Below are positions 1 to 6,250 of a stretch of DNA of 8,212 nucleotides, piece after piece. The DNA is from CAMLDH01 sp966250375 (GTDB lineage: Bacteria; Pseudomonadota; Gammaproteobacteria; Burkholderiales; Burkholderiaceae_D): contig CBINHE010000143.1 in NCBI GenBank assembly GCA_966250375.1, positions 1 through 8,212 of the forward strand, read 5' to 3'. Positions within the stretch are counted from its first letter, which is position 1. Each line of letters begins with the position of its first letter. The notes below the pieces were generated by a model. It saw only the letters and a list, made by a program, of their open reading frames with translations. It had not been told where the DNA came from and did no database searches. The position numbers and the translations under genes are program-made.

Positions 1-24
1 TCGCGGGCAAGGCCCGCTCCTACA
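1..24. repeat. REP-like palindromic element, cut by the window edge
   Basis: A GCGGGC...GCCCGC palindrome with a 3-base centre is followed by TCCTACA. This is the layout of the REP (repetitive extragenic palindrome) sequences known from Pseudomonas and related proteobacteria, where the stem is followed by a CTCCTACA tail. Only part may be visible because the window begins inside it. The stem could also help end transcription of whatever gene lies to the left. The REP assignment is pattern recognition; no second copy is seen in this window. Confidence 0.5.
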
Positions 25-91
25 AATTCACCGTTTCTTTTGCATGACTACTTAGTTATAAAATCCCTTGGGCTTCTCAAGCATTGGGAGG

Positions 92-121
92 GTGACCGCG
101 ACGGTGCGCATAGGCGATAAT
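92..121 (+). promoter_or_regulatory. Candidate sigma70 promoter for hemE
   Basis: GTGACC (92-97) and GATAAT (116-121) are separated by 18 bp, a fair match to the -35 and -10 consensus. This would place transcription start near 128, with a short leader before the hemE ATG at 145. A second -10-like TATAAA lies at 57-62 but lacks a good -35. Assigned by eye only. Confidence 0.35.
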
Positions 122-144
122 GGCGCCTTATTGAAAGTTACCTC

Positions 145-1239
145 ATGCCATCCAAATTCGCCCCCCTGCAAAACGATACCTTCCTGCGCGCGCTGCTGCG
201 CCAGCCGACCGACTACACGCCGCTGTGGCTGATGCGCCAAGCCGGCCGCTACCTGCCGGAATACCGCGCCACCCGCAAGCGCGCCGGCTCCTTCATGGGG
301 CTGGCCACCAATCCCGATTACGCCACCGAAGTCACGCTGCAGCCGATCGACCGCTATGCGCTCGACGCCGCCATCCTGTTTTCCGACATCCTGACCGTGC
401 CTGACGCGATGGGCCTCGGCCTGTATTTCGTCGATGGCGAAGGGCCGAAATTCGAACATCCGCTGCGCGACGAACAGGCTGTCATGGCATTGCGCGCGCC
501 CGACCTCGGCGCGCTGCAATACGTGTTCGATGCGGTCACGCAGATCCGCACCGAATTGAATGGCCGCGTGCCGCTGATCGGCTTTTCCGGCAGTCCGTGG
601 ACGCTGGCCTGCTACATGGTCGAAGGCGGCGGTTCGGACGACTACCGCACCGTGAAAACGATGCTGTATGACCGGCCCGACTTGATGCATCACATCCTGC
701 AAACCAATGCCACGGCAGTCGCCGCGTATTTGAATGCGCAAATCGATGCCGGCGCCCAAGCGGTGATGATTTTCGATTCGTGGGGAGGCGCATTGGCCGA
801 CGGCGCATATCAGCAATTCTCACTGAAATACATACGCGATGTGGTACGCCAGTTACAACGTGACAAGGATGGCGTGCGCATCCCGAGCATTGTGTTCACC
901 AAGGGCGGCGGCTTATGGCTGGAGGCGATTGCCGACAGCGGCGCCGATGCGGTTGGGCTGGACTGGACCGTCAACCTCGGACAGGCGCGTGCGCGCATCG
1001 GCGACCGGGTGGCGTTGCAAGGCAATCTCGATCCGGCAGTGCTGTTTGCAAAGCCGGAACAAATCCGGGCTGAAGTGGCGCTCGCGCTGGCGTCGTTTGG
1101 GCCGCACAACGCCAGCAGCGGCCATGTTTTCAACCTCGGCCACGGCATTTCGCAATTCACGCCGCCGGATGCGGTAGCGGTGCTGGTTGATGCCGTGCAT
1201 GAAATGAGCCGCGCAATGCATTGTCAAAAAGAATCATAA
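145..1239 (+). CDS. hemE: Uroporphyrinogen decarboxylase (HemE)
   Basis: This is a cytosolic enzyme of heme and tetrapyrrole synthesis. It removes four carboxyl groups from the acetate side chains of uroporphyrinogen III to give coproporphyrinogen III. The 364-aa length is normal for the bacterial family. The N-terminal signature PLWLMRQAGRYLPEY is at residues 26-40, with the substrate-binding arginines R31 and R35. The catalytic aspartate D81 is in ILFSDIL. Y157 and S212 match conserved active-site positions, and H333 is in NLGHGI. The ATG at 145 puts the PLWLMRQAGRY motif at the usual distance from the N-terminus; the Shine-Dalgarno is weak (GAAAG upstream). No clear Rho-independent terminator follows: an imperfect stem near 1255-1278 lacks a U tract. 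In related genomes hemE and priA are often neighbours, but the long gap here suggests separate transcription. No key residue is missing. Confidence 0.98.
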   Translation: MPSKFAPLQNDTFLRALLRQPTDYTPLWLMRQAGRYLPEYRATRKRAGSFMGLATNPDYATEVTLQPIDRYALDAAILFSDILTVPDAMGLGLYFVDGEGPKFEHPLRDEQAVMALRAPDLGALQYVFDAVTQIRTELNGRVPLIGFSGSPWTLACYMVEGGGSDDYRTVKTMLYDRPDLMHHILQTNATAVAAYLNAQIDAGAQAVMIFDSWGGALADGAYQQFSLKYIRDVVRQLQRDKDGVRIPSIVFTKGGGLWLEAIADSGADAVGLDWTVNLGQARARIGDRVALQGNLDPAVLFAKPEQIRAEVALALASFGPHNASSGHVFNLGHGISQFTPPDAVAVLVDAVHEMSRAMHCQKES

Positions 1240-1311
1240 AATAATGGCAACATTCATTCTGGAAATAGGGTGAATCAAGGCAAGAAAAATTTTGTACGTG
1301 CAACTGAAAAT

Positions 1312-1337
1312 GGGGTTTTTGGGGGCATGTGAAGGGG
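1312..1337 (+). other. Cluster of three G-runs beside the AT-rich region
   Basis: GGGG (1312-1315), GGGGG (1321-1325) and GGGG (1334-1337) lie within 26 bp, immediately left of the first TTATTCACA box. Three runs of four or more are not enough for a classical four-run quadruplex, though a shorter two-tier form could use GGG at 1268-1270 or split the central run. No function is assigned. Confidence 0.3.
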
Positions 1338-1338
1338 T

Positions 1339-1347
1339 TTATTCACA
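1339..1347 (+). promoter_or_regulatory. DnaA box TTATTCACA (copy 1, upstream box)
   Basis: This is a perfect match to the DnaA consensus TTATNCACA. It stands alone, about 165 bp left of the triple cluster, across an AT-rich stretch. The same box at the same relative position occurs in copy 2. Confidence 0.6.
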
Positions 1348-1512
1348 AAATAATTTTTATGAAAAGCAACAACAAATTTTTGGAAAGATTATTTTCAAAA
1401 TCTTTTTGTGTTTTTCAAGTCGTTGATTTTAAAGAGATTATTTTTTGCTTTTCGTTTTGGCATTTTGTTGGAACCCGCGTAAACTCTAGGGTTTTCGGCT
1501 GTCAAGAGGAGG

Positions 1513-1547
1513 TTGTCCACAAAGTTATCCACAGCTTTTGTGGATAG
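1513..1547 (+). promoter_or_regulatory. Triple DnaA-box cluster, copy 1
   Basis: Three 9-mers lie within 35 bp: TTGTCCACA (1513-1521, one mismatch to TTATNCACA), TTATCCACA (1525-1533, perfect) and TGTGGATAG (1539-1547, inverted; one mismatch). The second and third also form an 8-bp inverted repeat around GCTTT. The start-to-start spacings of 12 and 14 bp are like those of cooperative DnaA sites at origins. DnaA binding is inferred from sequence. Confidence 0.75.
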
Positions 1548-1648
1548 TTGAAAAAGCGCTTATGAAACGGGTAGTTAGGCAACTTCTTCATACTTCACAT
1601 GAAGTTCTTACAGGAATTTGTTTATACAATCAAGTTGAGTGAGCACTT

Positions 1649-1667
1649 GACAATCATTCTCATTCTC
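1649..1667. promoter_or_regulatory. Fur-box-like site overlapping a -35-like TTGACA
   Basis: The 19-bp stretch GACAATCATTCTCATTCTC matches the classical Fur consensus GATAATGATAATCATTATC at 14 of 19 positions. It overlaps TTGACA at 1647-1652, which would suit iron-dependent repression of a promoter reading right. No good -10 follows (CATTGC at 1670-1675 is poor) and no credible gene begins downstream before copy 2. It may be a remnant, or serve a small RNA or priA at a distance. Confidence 0.4.
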
Positions 1668-1773
1668 AACATTGCCCGCGCATAAAACAGAAAATGAAAT
1701 TCCCACTTCGCGCAGGCCGATTTATGCATGTCCAGCACAAAAAACGGTAGTTTCAGAATCACGCAAGCACAAC

Positions 1774-1782
1774 TTATTCACA
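1774..1782 (+). promoter_or_regulatory. DnaA box TTATTCACA (copy 2, upstream box)
   Basis: This is a perfect TTATNCACA match, offset 435 bp from the copy 1 box and again set apart from the triple cluster by AT-rich DNA. The immediately following AAAAT is also shared between copies. Confidence 0.6.
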
Positions 1783-1946
1783 AAATCAGATTTTGCACTA
1801 CAGAAAAAATATTTAACAAATTCTATTGTTTCCGAAACGAAATATTTTTTAAGTCGTTGATTTTAAAGCGCTAAATTTTTGCTTACGTTTTGATCAATTT
1901 ATTGGAATCCGCATAAAATCAAGCGTTTTCGGCTGTCAAGGGGCGT

Positions 1947-1981
1947 TTGTCCACAAAGTTATCCACAGCTATTGTGGATAG
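1947..1981 (+). promoter_or_regulatory. Triple DnaA-box cluster, copy 2, upstream of priA
   Basis: The boxes are TTGTCCACA (1947-1955), TTATCCACA (1959-1967) and inverted TGTGGATAG (1973-1981), with the same spacing and orientation as copy 1. The cluster ends about 60 bp before the priA start. DnaA bound here could repress or time priA, or the site may serve replication control independently of priA. Confidence 0.75.
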
Positions 1982-2041
1982 TTGAAAAAGCGCTTATGAA
2001 ACCGGTAGTTAGACCACTTCTTGAAGGCTTACATTAAGTCC

Positions 2042-4096
2042 GTGGAACATTGCATTATTAAGATCGCACTCGATACGCCGCTTGATTTCGCCTTCGATTA
2101 CCGATGGATCAGGAGTGATGCCGAAGCGGCATTGCCGCAGCCTGGGCAGTTGGCAGTGGTGCCATTCGGGCGGCGCGAAGTGGTCGGCATTATCGTGGCG
2201 GTCGGCGATCAAACCGATGTTCCGGCCGACAAACTCAAGGATGTGGTCGCGGTCCGCGCGCAACTGGCCGCGCTGTCCGCCGGTTGGCTGGCGCTGTGCA
2301 GCTTCGCCGCCAACTATTATCAGCGTCCGCTCGGCGAAGTCGCGATTCCGGGCATACCGAAAAATCTGCGCGCGATAAAAACGATATCGCTCGACCGTGC
2401 GCTGAAAAAACTCGCGAAGTTCGATGCCGCACATGACGCCACGCCGGTCGCGATGCCGCAACTGAACGCGGCACAGCAAAGCGCGGCGGATGCCATCGCC
2501 GGCGCGCAGGGATTTGCGCCTACCTTGTTGTACGGCGTGACCGGCAGCGGCAAAACCGAAGTCTATCTACAAGCCGCCGCACAAATTCTGGCGCAGGCCA
2601 AGTTGGCGCACGACAGCGATACGCAAAACCCGGCACAAATCCTGATCCTGATACCCGAGATCAATCTCACGCCCCAACTGGAAGGCAATGTGCGCACGCG
2701 CTTTCCTGGCGTCATGGTCGTCACGCTGCACAGCGGTCTGGCCGAAGGCGAGCGTCTCACGCACTGGCTGGCCGCGCACTCGGGGCAGGCGCGCATCATC
2801 CTCGGCACGCGACTCGCAATTCTGGCTTCGCTGCCGCATCTGAAGCTGATCATCGTCGACGAGGAGCACGATCCCTCGTACAAGCAGCAGGAAGGTCTGC
2901 GCTACTCGGCGCGCGACCTCGCGGTATGGCGCGCGCATCAACTGGCGATTCCGATCGTGCTGGGCTCGGCCACGCCGTCGCTGGAAACCTGGCATCACGC
3001 GCAATCGGGCCGTTACCGCAAACTGGAATTGCGCGAGCGTGCTGTGAAAAATGCGGTATTGCCCAAGGTGCGGCTGATCGACATGGAGCGCGACAAACCG
3101 ACCGAAGGCATCACCTCGACCTTGATCACTGCGCTGAAGCAGCGCCTGGAGCGCGGCGAGCAATCGCTGCTGTTTTTGAATCGGCGCGGCTATGCACCGG
3201 TCATCGCGTGCGACGCTTGCGGCTGGGTCAGCAACTGCCAGCGCTGCACCGCGTTCATGGTGCTGCACAAACCGGATCGCCGCCTGCGCTGCCATCATTG
3301 CGGGTTGGAGCAGCGCATCCCGCGCTCGTGCCCGACCTGCGGCAACGTCGATGTCCAACCCTTGGGGCGCGGCACGCAACGCGTGGAAGAAGGCTTGCAG
3401 CAAATTTTTCCGGACGCGCGCATCATGCGCATCGATGCGGATTCGACGCGCCTGAAGGGCAGTGCGCAAGCCGCGTTCGACGCCGTGCATCGCGGTGACG
3501 TCGATATCCTGATCGGCACGCAAATGGTCGCCAAGGGCCACGACTTCCAGAACCTGACCCTGGTCGGCGTGTTGAATCCCGATACTGCGCTGTTCTCGCA
3601 AGACTACCGGGCAAGCGAACGCCTGTTTGCGCAACTGATGCAAGTCGCCGGCCGCGCCGGCCGCGCCGCGCAAAAGGAGGGCGGCAGCGCGAGCGAAGTG
3701 CTGGTCCAGACCCGCTATCCGCAACACCCGCTCTACGCCGCCGTGATGGCGCACGATTACGATTGCTTCGCGACCGGGCTATTGGAAGAGCGTCAGCAGG
3801 CTGGTTTACCGCCGTTCATCTATCAGGCATTGTTGCGCGCGGAAGCGAAGGAATTGCAAATCGCGCTCGATTTTCTGCACAGTGCCCGCACATGTGTCGA
3901 ACATCACGGCATTATCATGAACGACCCGATTCCGATGGCCATGACGCGCGTGGCCAACGTCGATCGCGCGCAGTTGCTGGTCGAATCGGCGTCGCGCCCC
4001 GCGCTGCAACTATTTCTGAAAACATGGATTGCCGCGCTACGCGACATGAAATCGCGCGTGAAGTGGTCGCTGGAAGTGGATCCGGTGGATATTTAG
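2042..4096 (+). CDS. priA: Primosomal protein N' / replication restart helicase PriA
   Basis: PriA is a 3'-to-5' DNA helicase that recognises stalled forks and loads the replicative helicase. From the GTG at 2042 it has 684 aa, normal for the family. The N-terminal 3'-end-binding domain opens with KIALDTPLDFAFDYRW. Walker A GVTGSGKT is at residues 165-172 and the DEEH box at 273-276. Eight zinc-ligand cysteines lie in four CxxC pairs between residues 390 and 433. Helicase motifs IGTQMVAKGHDF and QVAGRAGRA follow. All expected motifs are intact. The frame is open back to a TTG at 2021, which would give 691 aa. GTG 2042 puts FDY at residues 18-20, close to E. coli PriA, and lies beyond the upstream repeat. 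Neither start has a strong Shine-Dalgarno. It is convergent with the next gene, with no good terminator between. Confidence 0.97.
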   Translation: MEHCIIKIALDTPLDFAFDYRWIRSDAEAALPQPGQLAVVPFGRREVVGIIVAVGDQTDVPADKLKDVVAVRAQLAALSAGWLALCSFAANYYQRPLGEVAIPGIPKNLRAIKTISLDRALKKLAKFDAAHDATPVAMPQLNAAQQSAADAIAGAQGFAPTLLYGVTGSGKTEVYLQAAAQILAQAKLAHDSDTQNPAQILILIPEINLTPQLEGNVRTRFPGVMVVTLHSGLAEGERLTHWLAAHSGQARIILGTRLAILASLPHLKLIIVDEEHDPSYKQQEGLRYSARDLAVWRAHQLAIPIVLGSATPSLETWHHAQSGRYRKLELRERAVKNAVLPKVRLIDMERDKPTEGITSTLITALKQRLERGEQSLLFLNRRGYAPVIACDACGWVSNCQRCTAFMVLHKPDRRLRCHHCGLEQRIPRSCPTCGNVDVQPLGRGTQRVEEGLQQIFPDARIMRIDADSTRLKGSAQAAFDAVHRGDVDILIGTQMVAKGHDFQNLTLVGVLNPDTALFSQDYRASERLFAQLMQVAGRAGRAAQKEGGSASEVLVQTRYPQHPLYAAVMAHDYDCFATGLLEERQQAGLPPFIYQALLRAEAKELQIALDFLHSARTCVEHHGIIMNDPIPMAMTRVANVDRAQLLVESASRPALQLFLKTWIAALRDMKSRVKWSLEVDPVDI

Positions 4097-4247
4097 CGTA
4101 TTTGGCAAGGGCGATTGCATGAAGCTTTTTTGCCTTCTGTGCAGTATGTAGTCCTGAATGCTCATAGCGTTTTGCGAATCAATGTGCACGGGGCACACTA
4201 CAGCCATTGGAAATTCGCTCTAGATCCGCTTCGCTGCCTCTTGCCGA

Positions 4248-4781
4248 TTATGGTTTTTTGTCCAGCAGCATCGGCGAACTCAAAGGATCGAAATCGCCCC
4301 AATCGCCGTTCGCAATGGTGCCCTCGGTGCGCTCCAGATCATGCGCGCCGAGTGCGCGCAACACCTCCGCCGCACGTGTTTCGTGCGCGTTGTCCGGCAC
4401 ACTGACTGCCACCAGCATGCCGGCTTGCCGCAACGGCGGCGTTTCTTCTGCTTCATCGGTTTGTGACAGAGTGCCGGCAAGCGAACCGACATACGCACCC
4501 AACAGGCCGCCTTCAATCGGGCCAAGCGGTCCGACCAGTGGCGTGGCCGCGATGCCAATCACCGCGCCCACCGCGCCGCCGGCAGCGGCACCTCTGCCGC
4601 TGTGTTCCGCGCCGGGCGAAATGTCGCGGTCACCGCCGATCGGATAGAGATCATGTTGCCCAGGCGGGTTGACATAAAAAGAGGAAATCTGGTCTTGCGG
4701 AAATCCCGCCTTGACCAACGCGCCGATCGCGTCCCGCACTTGCGACTGTTGTTCAACCCGTCCCGCAATGATGGTAGCCAT
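4248..4781 (-). CDS. Glycine-zipper, YflT/general-stress-like protein
   Basis: A 177-aa protein of a type common in Burkholderiales and usually annotated hypothetical. Residues 1-36 (ATIIAGRVEQQSQ...ISSFYV) resemble the YflT/GSP17M stress-protein fold, where a strand-helix-strand unit begins the chain. Residues 63-104 are a Gly/Ala-rich hydrophobic stretch with GxxxG spacing, a glycine zipper that may insert in or lie on a membrane. Residues 121-150 (GMLVAVSVPDNAHETRAAEVL) look like a second alpha/beta half. The conserved linker has NPPGQHDLYPIGGDRD. The frame stays open 30 codons upstream, but ATG 4781 is preferred: it begins the conserved MATIIAG and has GGAG about 8 bases before it. A role in stress or osmotic response is inference from the family; no catalytic residues are evident. 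Confidence 0.85.
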   Translation of the reverse strand: MATIIAGRVEQQSQVRDAIGALVKAGFPQDQISSFYVNPPGQHDLYPIGGDRDISPGAEHSGRGAAAGGAVGAVIGIAATPLVGPLGPIEGGLLGAYVGSLAGTLSQTDEAEETPPLRQAGMLVAVSVPDNAHETRAAEVLRALGAHDLERTEGTIANGDWGDFDPLSSPMLLDKKP

Positions 4782-4829
4782 AAGCGTTCTCCGCAGTGTT
4801 GACAGTACAGATATGAACCTTGCGGCGGA

Positions 4830-4848
4830 ATTTAGTTCTGCACTAAAT
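4830..4848. promoter_or_regulatory. Perfect 7-bp inverted repeat, candidate operator
   Basis: ATTTAGT (4830-4836) and ACTAAAT (4842-4848) are separated by TCTGC. It sits about 50 bp upstream of the start of the YflT-like gene, where an operator or promoter element would be. No regulator is named; the arms do not match a motif I recognise. Confidence 0.35.
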
Positions 4849-4909
4849 CGGCAAGTAATGCCGGCCTGCACTAGCCAGGATGGCGGGGCCGGTCACAACC
4901 TAAGGTGAC

Positions 4910-5392
4910 TCAAGTCGGCGGCGCATCCAGGCGACCCTCCTCGGCCAATTGCCGGATGATCCGGACCGTATCGATGTCCGATTCCTCGTAAGCGGAGCGC
5001 CGGAATTCATTGTAGAAAGCATCGGCATTGTCTTCGCTCTCGCCTTTGCCGTCGTCGTATTCAAAGCGCACAAAAAACACACTGGTTTGCGGTTCCTCGA
5101 TCGACATGGTCAGCGTGGATGCAGGGATATCCTGTTGCGCCGGCACTTGATAATGGATGCGTTGCATTGGGGAAAACGTCACGCTATCGTGCACCACCAG
5201 CGTGCCGTAGCGCAGCGCGCGCGCCAATGTGTCGGCTGAGCGTGCGAGCAGGTCGCATTGATCGAGGTGCGGGACGAAGAGTTTGGGCGCCTCCGCGCGC
5301 AACACCAGTCCTTGCCACAATTGCTTGCGGGTGAGCTGGTCGATCAGCGGATTGAGCGGGTCGTTGATTTCGACGAGGTGATTGAATTTCAT
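4910..5392 (-). CDS. SRPBCC family protein (DUF1857, AtaL-like)
   Basis: A 160-aa cytosolic protein of the START/Bet v1 (SRPBCC) hydrophobic-ligand-binding fold, DUF1857 (AtaL-like) subgroup. Family features are the opening MKFNHLVEINDPLNPLIDQLT, then LWQGLVLRAEAPKLFVP (residues 26-42), the central LTMSIEEPQTSVFFVRFEY (94-112) and the C-terminal helix SAYEESDIDTVRIIRQLAEEGRL. The ligand and reaction are not known for most members. ATG 5392 is chosen because the conserved sequence begins there; no clear Shine-Dalgarno precedes it. The frame continues upstream to a TTG at 5440, with sequence that does not look conserved. It is followed 128 bp later by the YflT-like gene on the same strand; the operator-like repeat in that gap argues for at least one separate promoter. 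Confidence 0.88.
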   Translation of the reverse strand: MKFNHLVEINDPLNPLIDQLTRKQLWQGLVLRAEAPKLFVPHLDQCDLLARSADTLARALRYGTLVVHDSVTFSPMQRIHYQVPAQQDIPASTLTMSIEEPQTSVFFVRFEYDDGKGESEDNADAFYNEFRRSAYEESDIDTVRIIRQLAEEGRLDAPPT

Positions 5393-5604
5393 GATAAGTG
5401 CTGCTTGAAAATGGGATATTCGCCAAGTGTAATGCTGCAAGGGAGGAATCGGCTACTCTTCGCCCTCGAAAAACCGTTAGTCGAACTGCCGCTTGAGCGA
5501 TGAATATAGCGCTTGCTGCGGCGATCCAGCTTTCCCTCTACACAAATTCCCTTTTTCTCCTGGCCGGAAGTTCTGGATACGATTCAAGTAAGTTCCGTTT
5601 TTGC
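5393..5604. other. Intergenic stretch, no gene recognised
   Basis: This is the left part of the 371-bp gap between the SRPBCC and Cache genes. It should contain the promoter of the SRPBCC gene, but no convincing -35/-10 pair was found. A weak -10-like TACGAT lies at 5578-5583 on the plus strand without a good -35. Reading frames crossing it are short and lack family resemblance. Confidence 0.5.
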
Positions 5605-5705
5605 GCATAGTGAAGGTGCGCTATGCCAAGCCGTTACTTCTTGGGCCGATTCTTAAGCGAATCGTTAACAAAAAAGCCCCGGATGTTTCTTTCCGGGGCT
5701 TTTTT
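5605..5705 (+). ncRNA. Possible small RNA: two hairpins plus terminator
   Basis: Three stems follow each other: GCATAG/CTATGC (5605-5610 with 5621-5626), CGATTC/GAATCG (5647-5652 with 5659-5664) and the strong terminator at 5670-5705. No protein gene on the plus strand lies to the left that would need this terminator, since the adjacent gene reads the other way. A short plus-strand transcript is therefore possible. The promoter evidence is weak, and the same DNA could simply be the 3' end of the minus-strand Cache gene. Confidence 0.2.
5670..5705. terminator. Strong bidirectional Rho-independent terminator
   Basis: A GC-rich stem GCCCCGG (5676-5682) / CCGGGGC (5693-5699) is flanked by six A's on the left and six T's on the right, so it can act on both strands. 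The loop is 10 bases. On the minus strand it lies about 60 bp after the stop of the Cache-domain gene and is its probable terminator. Confidence 0.92.
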
Positions 5706-5763
5706 ACTTGTCGTCGCTTCCGGCATTTTTAGCCGGGGTGACTCGAACCATGCTGCGGCTCTT

Positions 5764-6231
5764 TCAATATTTATAGAAGCCGCATGAAATAATCATGCCA
5801 TCGACCACTTCAAAATACGCTGATTTGGCTTGATATTCTTTGGTGACAGGATGCGGCCACTTGTAATCTTCCCGCCCTTTGCCATTGGCTTTTGCCTGTT
5901 GCACAATATTTTTCATGAAAAACTTGCCGTCCACATCGTTCAAGGTAATGATGCTTTTGCCGATTAACTTGGGATTGACACCGTGGGCCAATACAACCCC
6001 CTCAAAATCGTAGACGCTCAGGTAAAGATCGCGATCAATGAATTGGCCTTTCGGGTTGGAAGCCTCTGCCAGCAACTGTTCTTTACCCTTCGACTTCGTG
6101 AAAGCGACTGCTTTTTTCACCATTGCCATCGCCTCATTTTCCGTACCGTGTTCGGCCGCAAAAGCATTGGCGCTAAAAACCCATGTAAAAAGCACGGCGA
6201 AACAACTCATGACCAATTTTCTTATAAACAC
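5764..6231 (-). CDS. Secreted single-Cache-domain protein
   Basis: A 155-aa protein with an N-terminal signal peptide: positive MFIRK, a hydrophobic stretch to about residue 22, and probable cleavage after AFA at residue 25. The rest fits a stand-alone Cache type 2 (sCache_2) domain, the extracellular small-molecule-binding fold found in chemoreceptors and kinases. It has a helical segment, then DLYLSVYDFEGVVLAHGVNP (68-87), LIGKS, KWPHPVTKE (124-132) and the closing strand ending CGFYKY. No transmembrane or signalling domain follows, so it should be a free periplasmic binding protein; the ligand is unknown. The start is GTG at 6231, preceded by a strong AGGGGGAA Shine-Dalgarno; an in-frame ATG at 6210 would spoil the charged n-region. 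It appears monocistronic and ends at the terminator at 5670-5705. Confidence 0.87.
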   Translation of the reverse strand: MFIRKLVMSCFAVLFTWVFSANAFAAEHGTENEAMAMVKKAVAFTKSKGKEQLLAEASNPKGQFIDRDLYLSVYDFEGVVLAHGVNPKLIGKSIITLNDVDGKFFMKNIVQQAKANGKGREDYKWPHPVTKEYQAKSAYFEVVDGMIISCGFYKY

Positions 6232-6250
6232 AGGCTTCCCCCTATTAAAG

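Larger units (their letters stand above)
1339..1588 (+). repeat. DnaA-box module, copy 1 of a direct repeat
   Basis: This segment aligns collinearly with 1774-2022 at a constant offset of 434-435 bp. Shared blocks, in order, are TTATTCACAAAAT (1339-1351), AAGTCGTTGATTTTAAAG (1417-1434), GTTTTCGGCTGTCAAG (1491-1506) and a 66-bp block at 1513-1578. That last block differs from copy 2 at only two bases (1537 and 1569). Sequence between the blocks is AT-rich and has diverged. The mosaic of fixed blocks and drifted spacers suggests selection on protein-binding sites rather than a recent duplication. The block contains AAAAAGCGCTTATGAAAC after the DnaA boxes. No convincing gene lies here. Confidence 0.85.
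1774..2022 (+). repeat. DnaA-box module, copy 2 of a direct repeat
   Basis: This is the second copy of the module described at 1339-1588. Blocks are TTATTCACAAAAT (1774-1786), AAGTCGTTGATTTTAAAG (1851-1868), GTTTTCGGCTGTCAAG (1925-1940) and the 66-bp block at 1947-2012. Similarity fades near ACTTCTT (2016-2022), just before the probable priA start. This copy is therefore also the promoter/leader region of priA. A GATC and a long T-rich run lie in its AT-rich half. Confidence 0.85.

Noticed and set aside
52..816. 254-codon minus-strand frame over hemE
   Set aside because: Shadow of hemE; repetitive His/Arg/Gly-rich make-up and no domain.
1329..1547. 72-codon plus-strand frame
   Set aside because: It crosses the AT-rich DNA and DnaA boxes, is Phe/Lys-rich and low in complexity, and the matching part of copy 2 does not preserve the frame as protein.
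1672..1860. 62-codon plus-strand frame just after the Fur-like site
   Set aside because: Starts with TTG, has no ribosome site and no recognisable protein features; it ends inside the repeat block.
2567..3754. Long open minus-strand frame (395 codons) inside priA
   Set aside because: It is antisense to the clear PriA reading frame, a usual by-product of GC-rich codon use, and has no family resemblance.
4108..4125. Near-match (16 of 18 bases) of AGGGCGATTGCATGAAGC with 8163-8180
   Set aside because: A match of this length with two differences is expected about once by chance in a window this size, and the flanks do not match.
4104..4134. Possible terminator after priA (GGCAA...TTGCC with a T-run)
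   Set aside because: The stem is short and AT-rich, the loop is long and the T-run is partly inside the stem; not convincing.
4183..4197. TGTGC/GCACA hairpin between convergent genes
   Set aside because: Only five base pairs and no T tract on either strand.
5734..5756. GACTCGAACC, like a reversed tRNA T-arm
   Set aside because: The flanking bases do not form the T stem and no acceptor, D or anticodon arms can be built around it.
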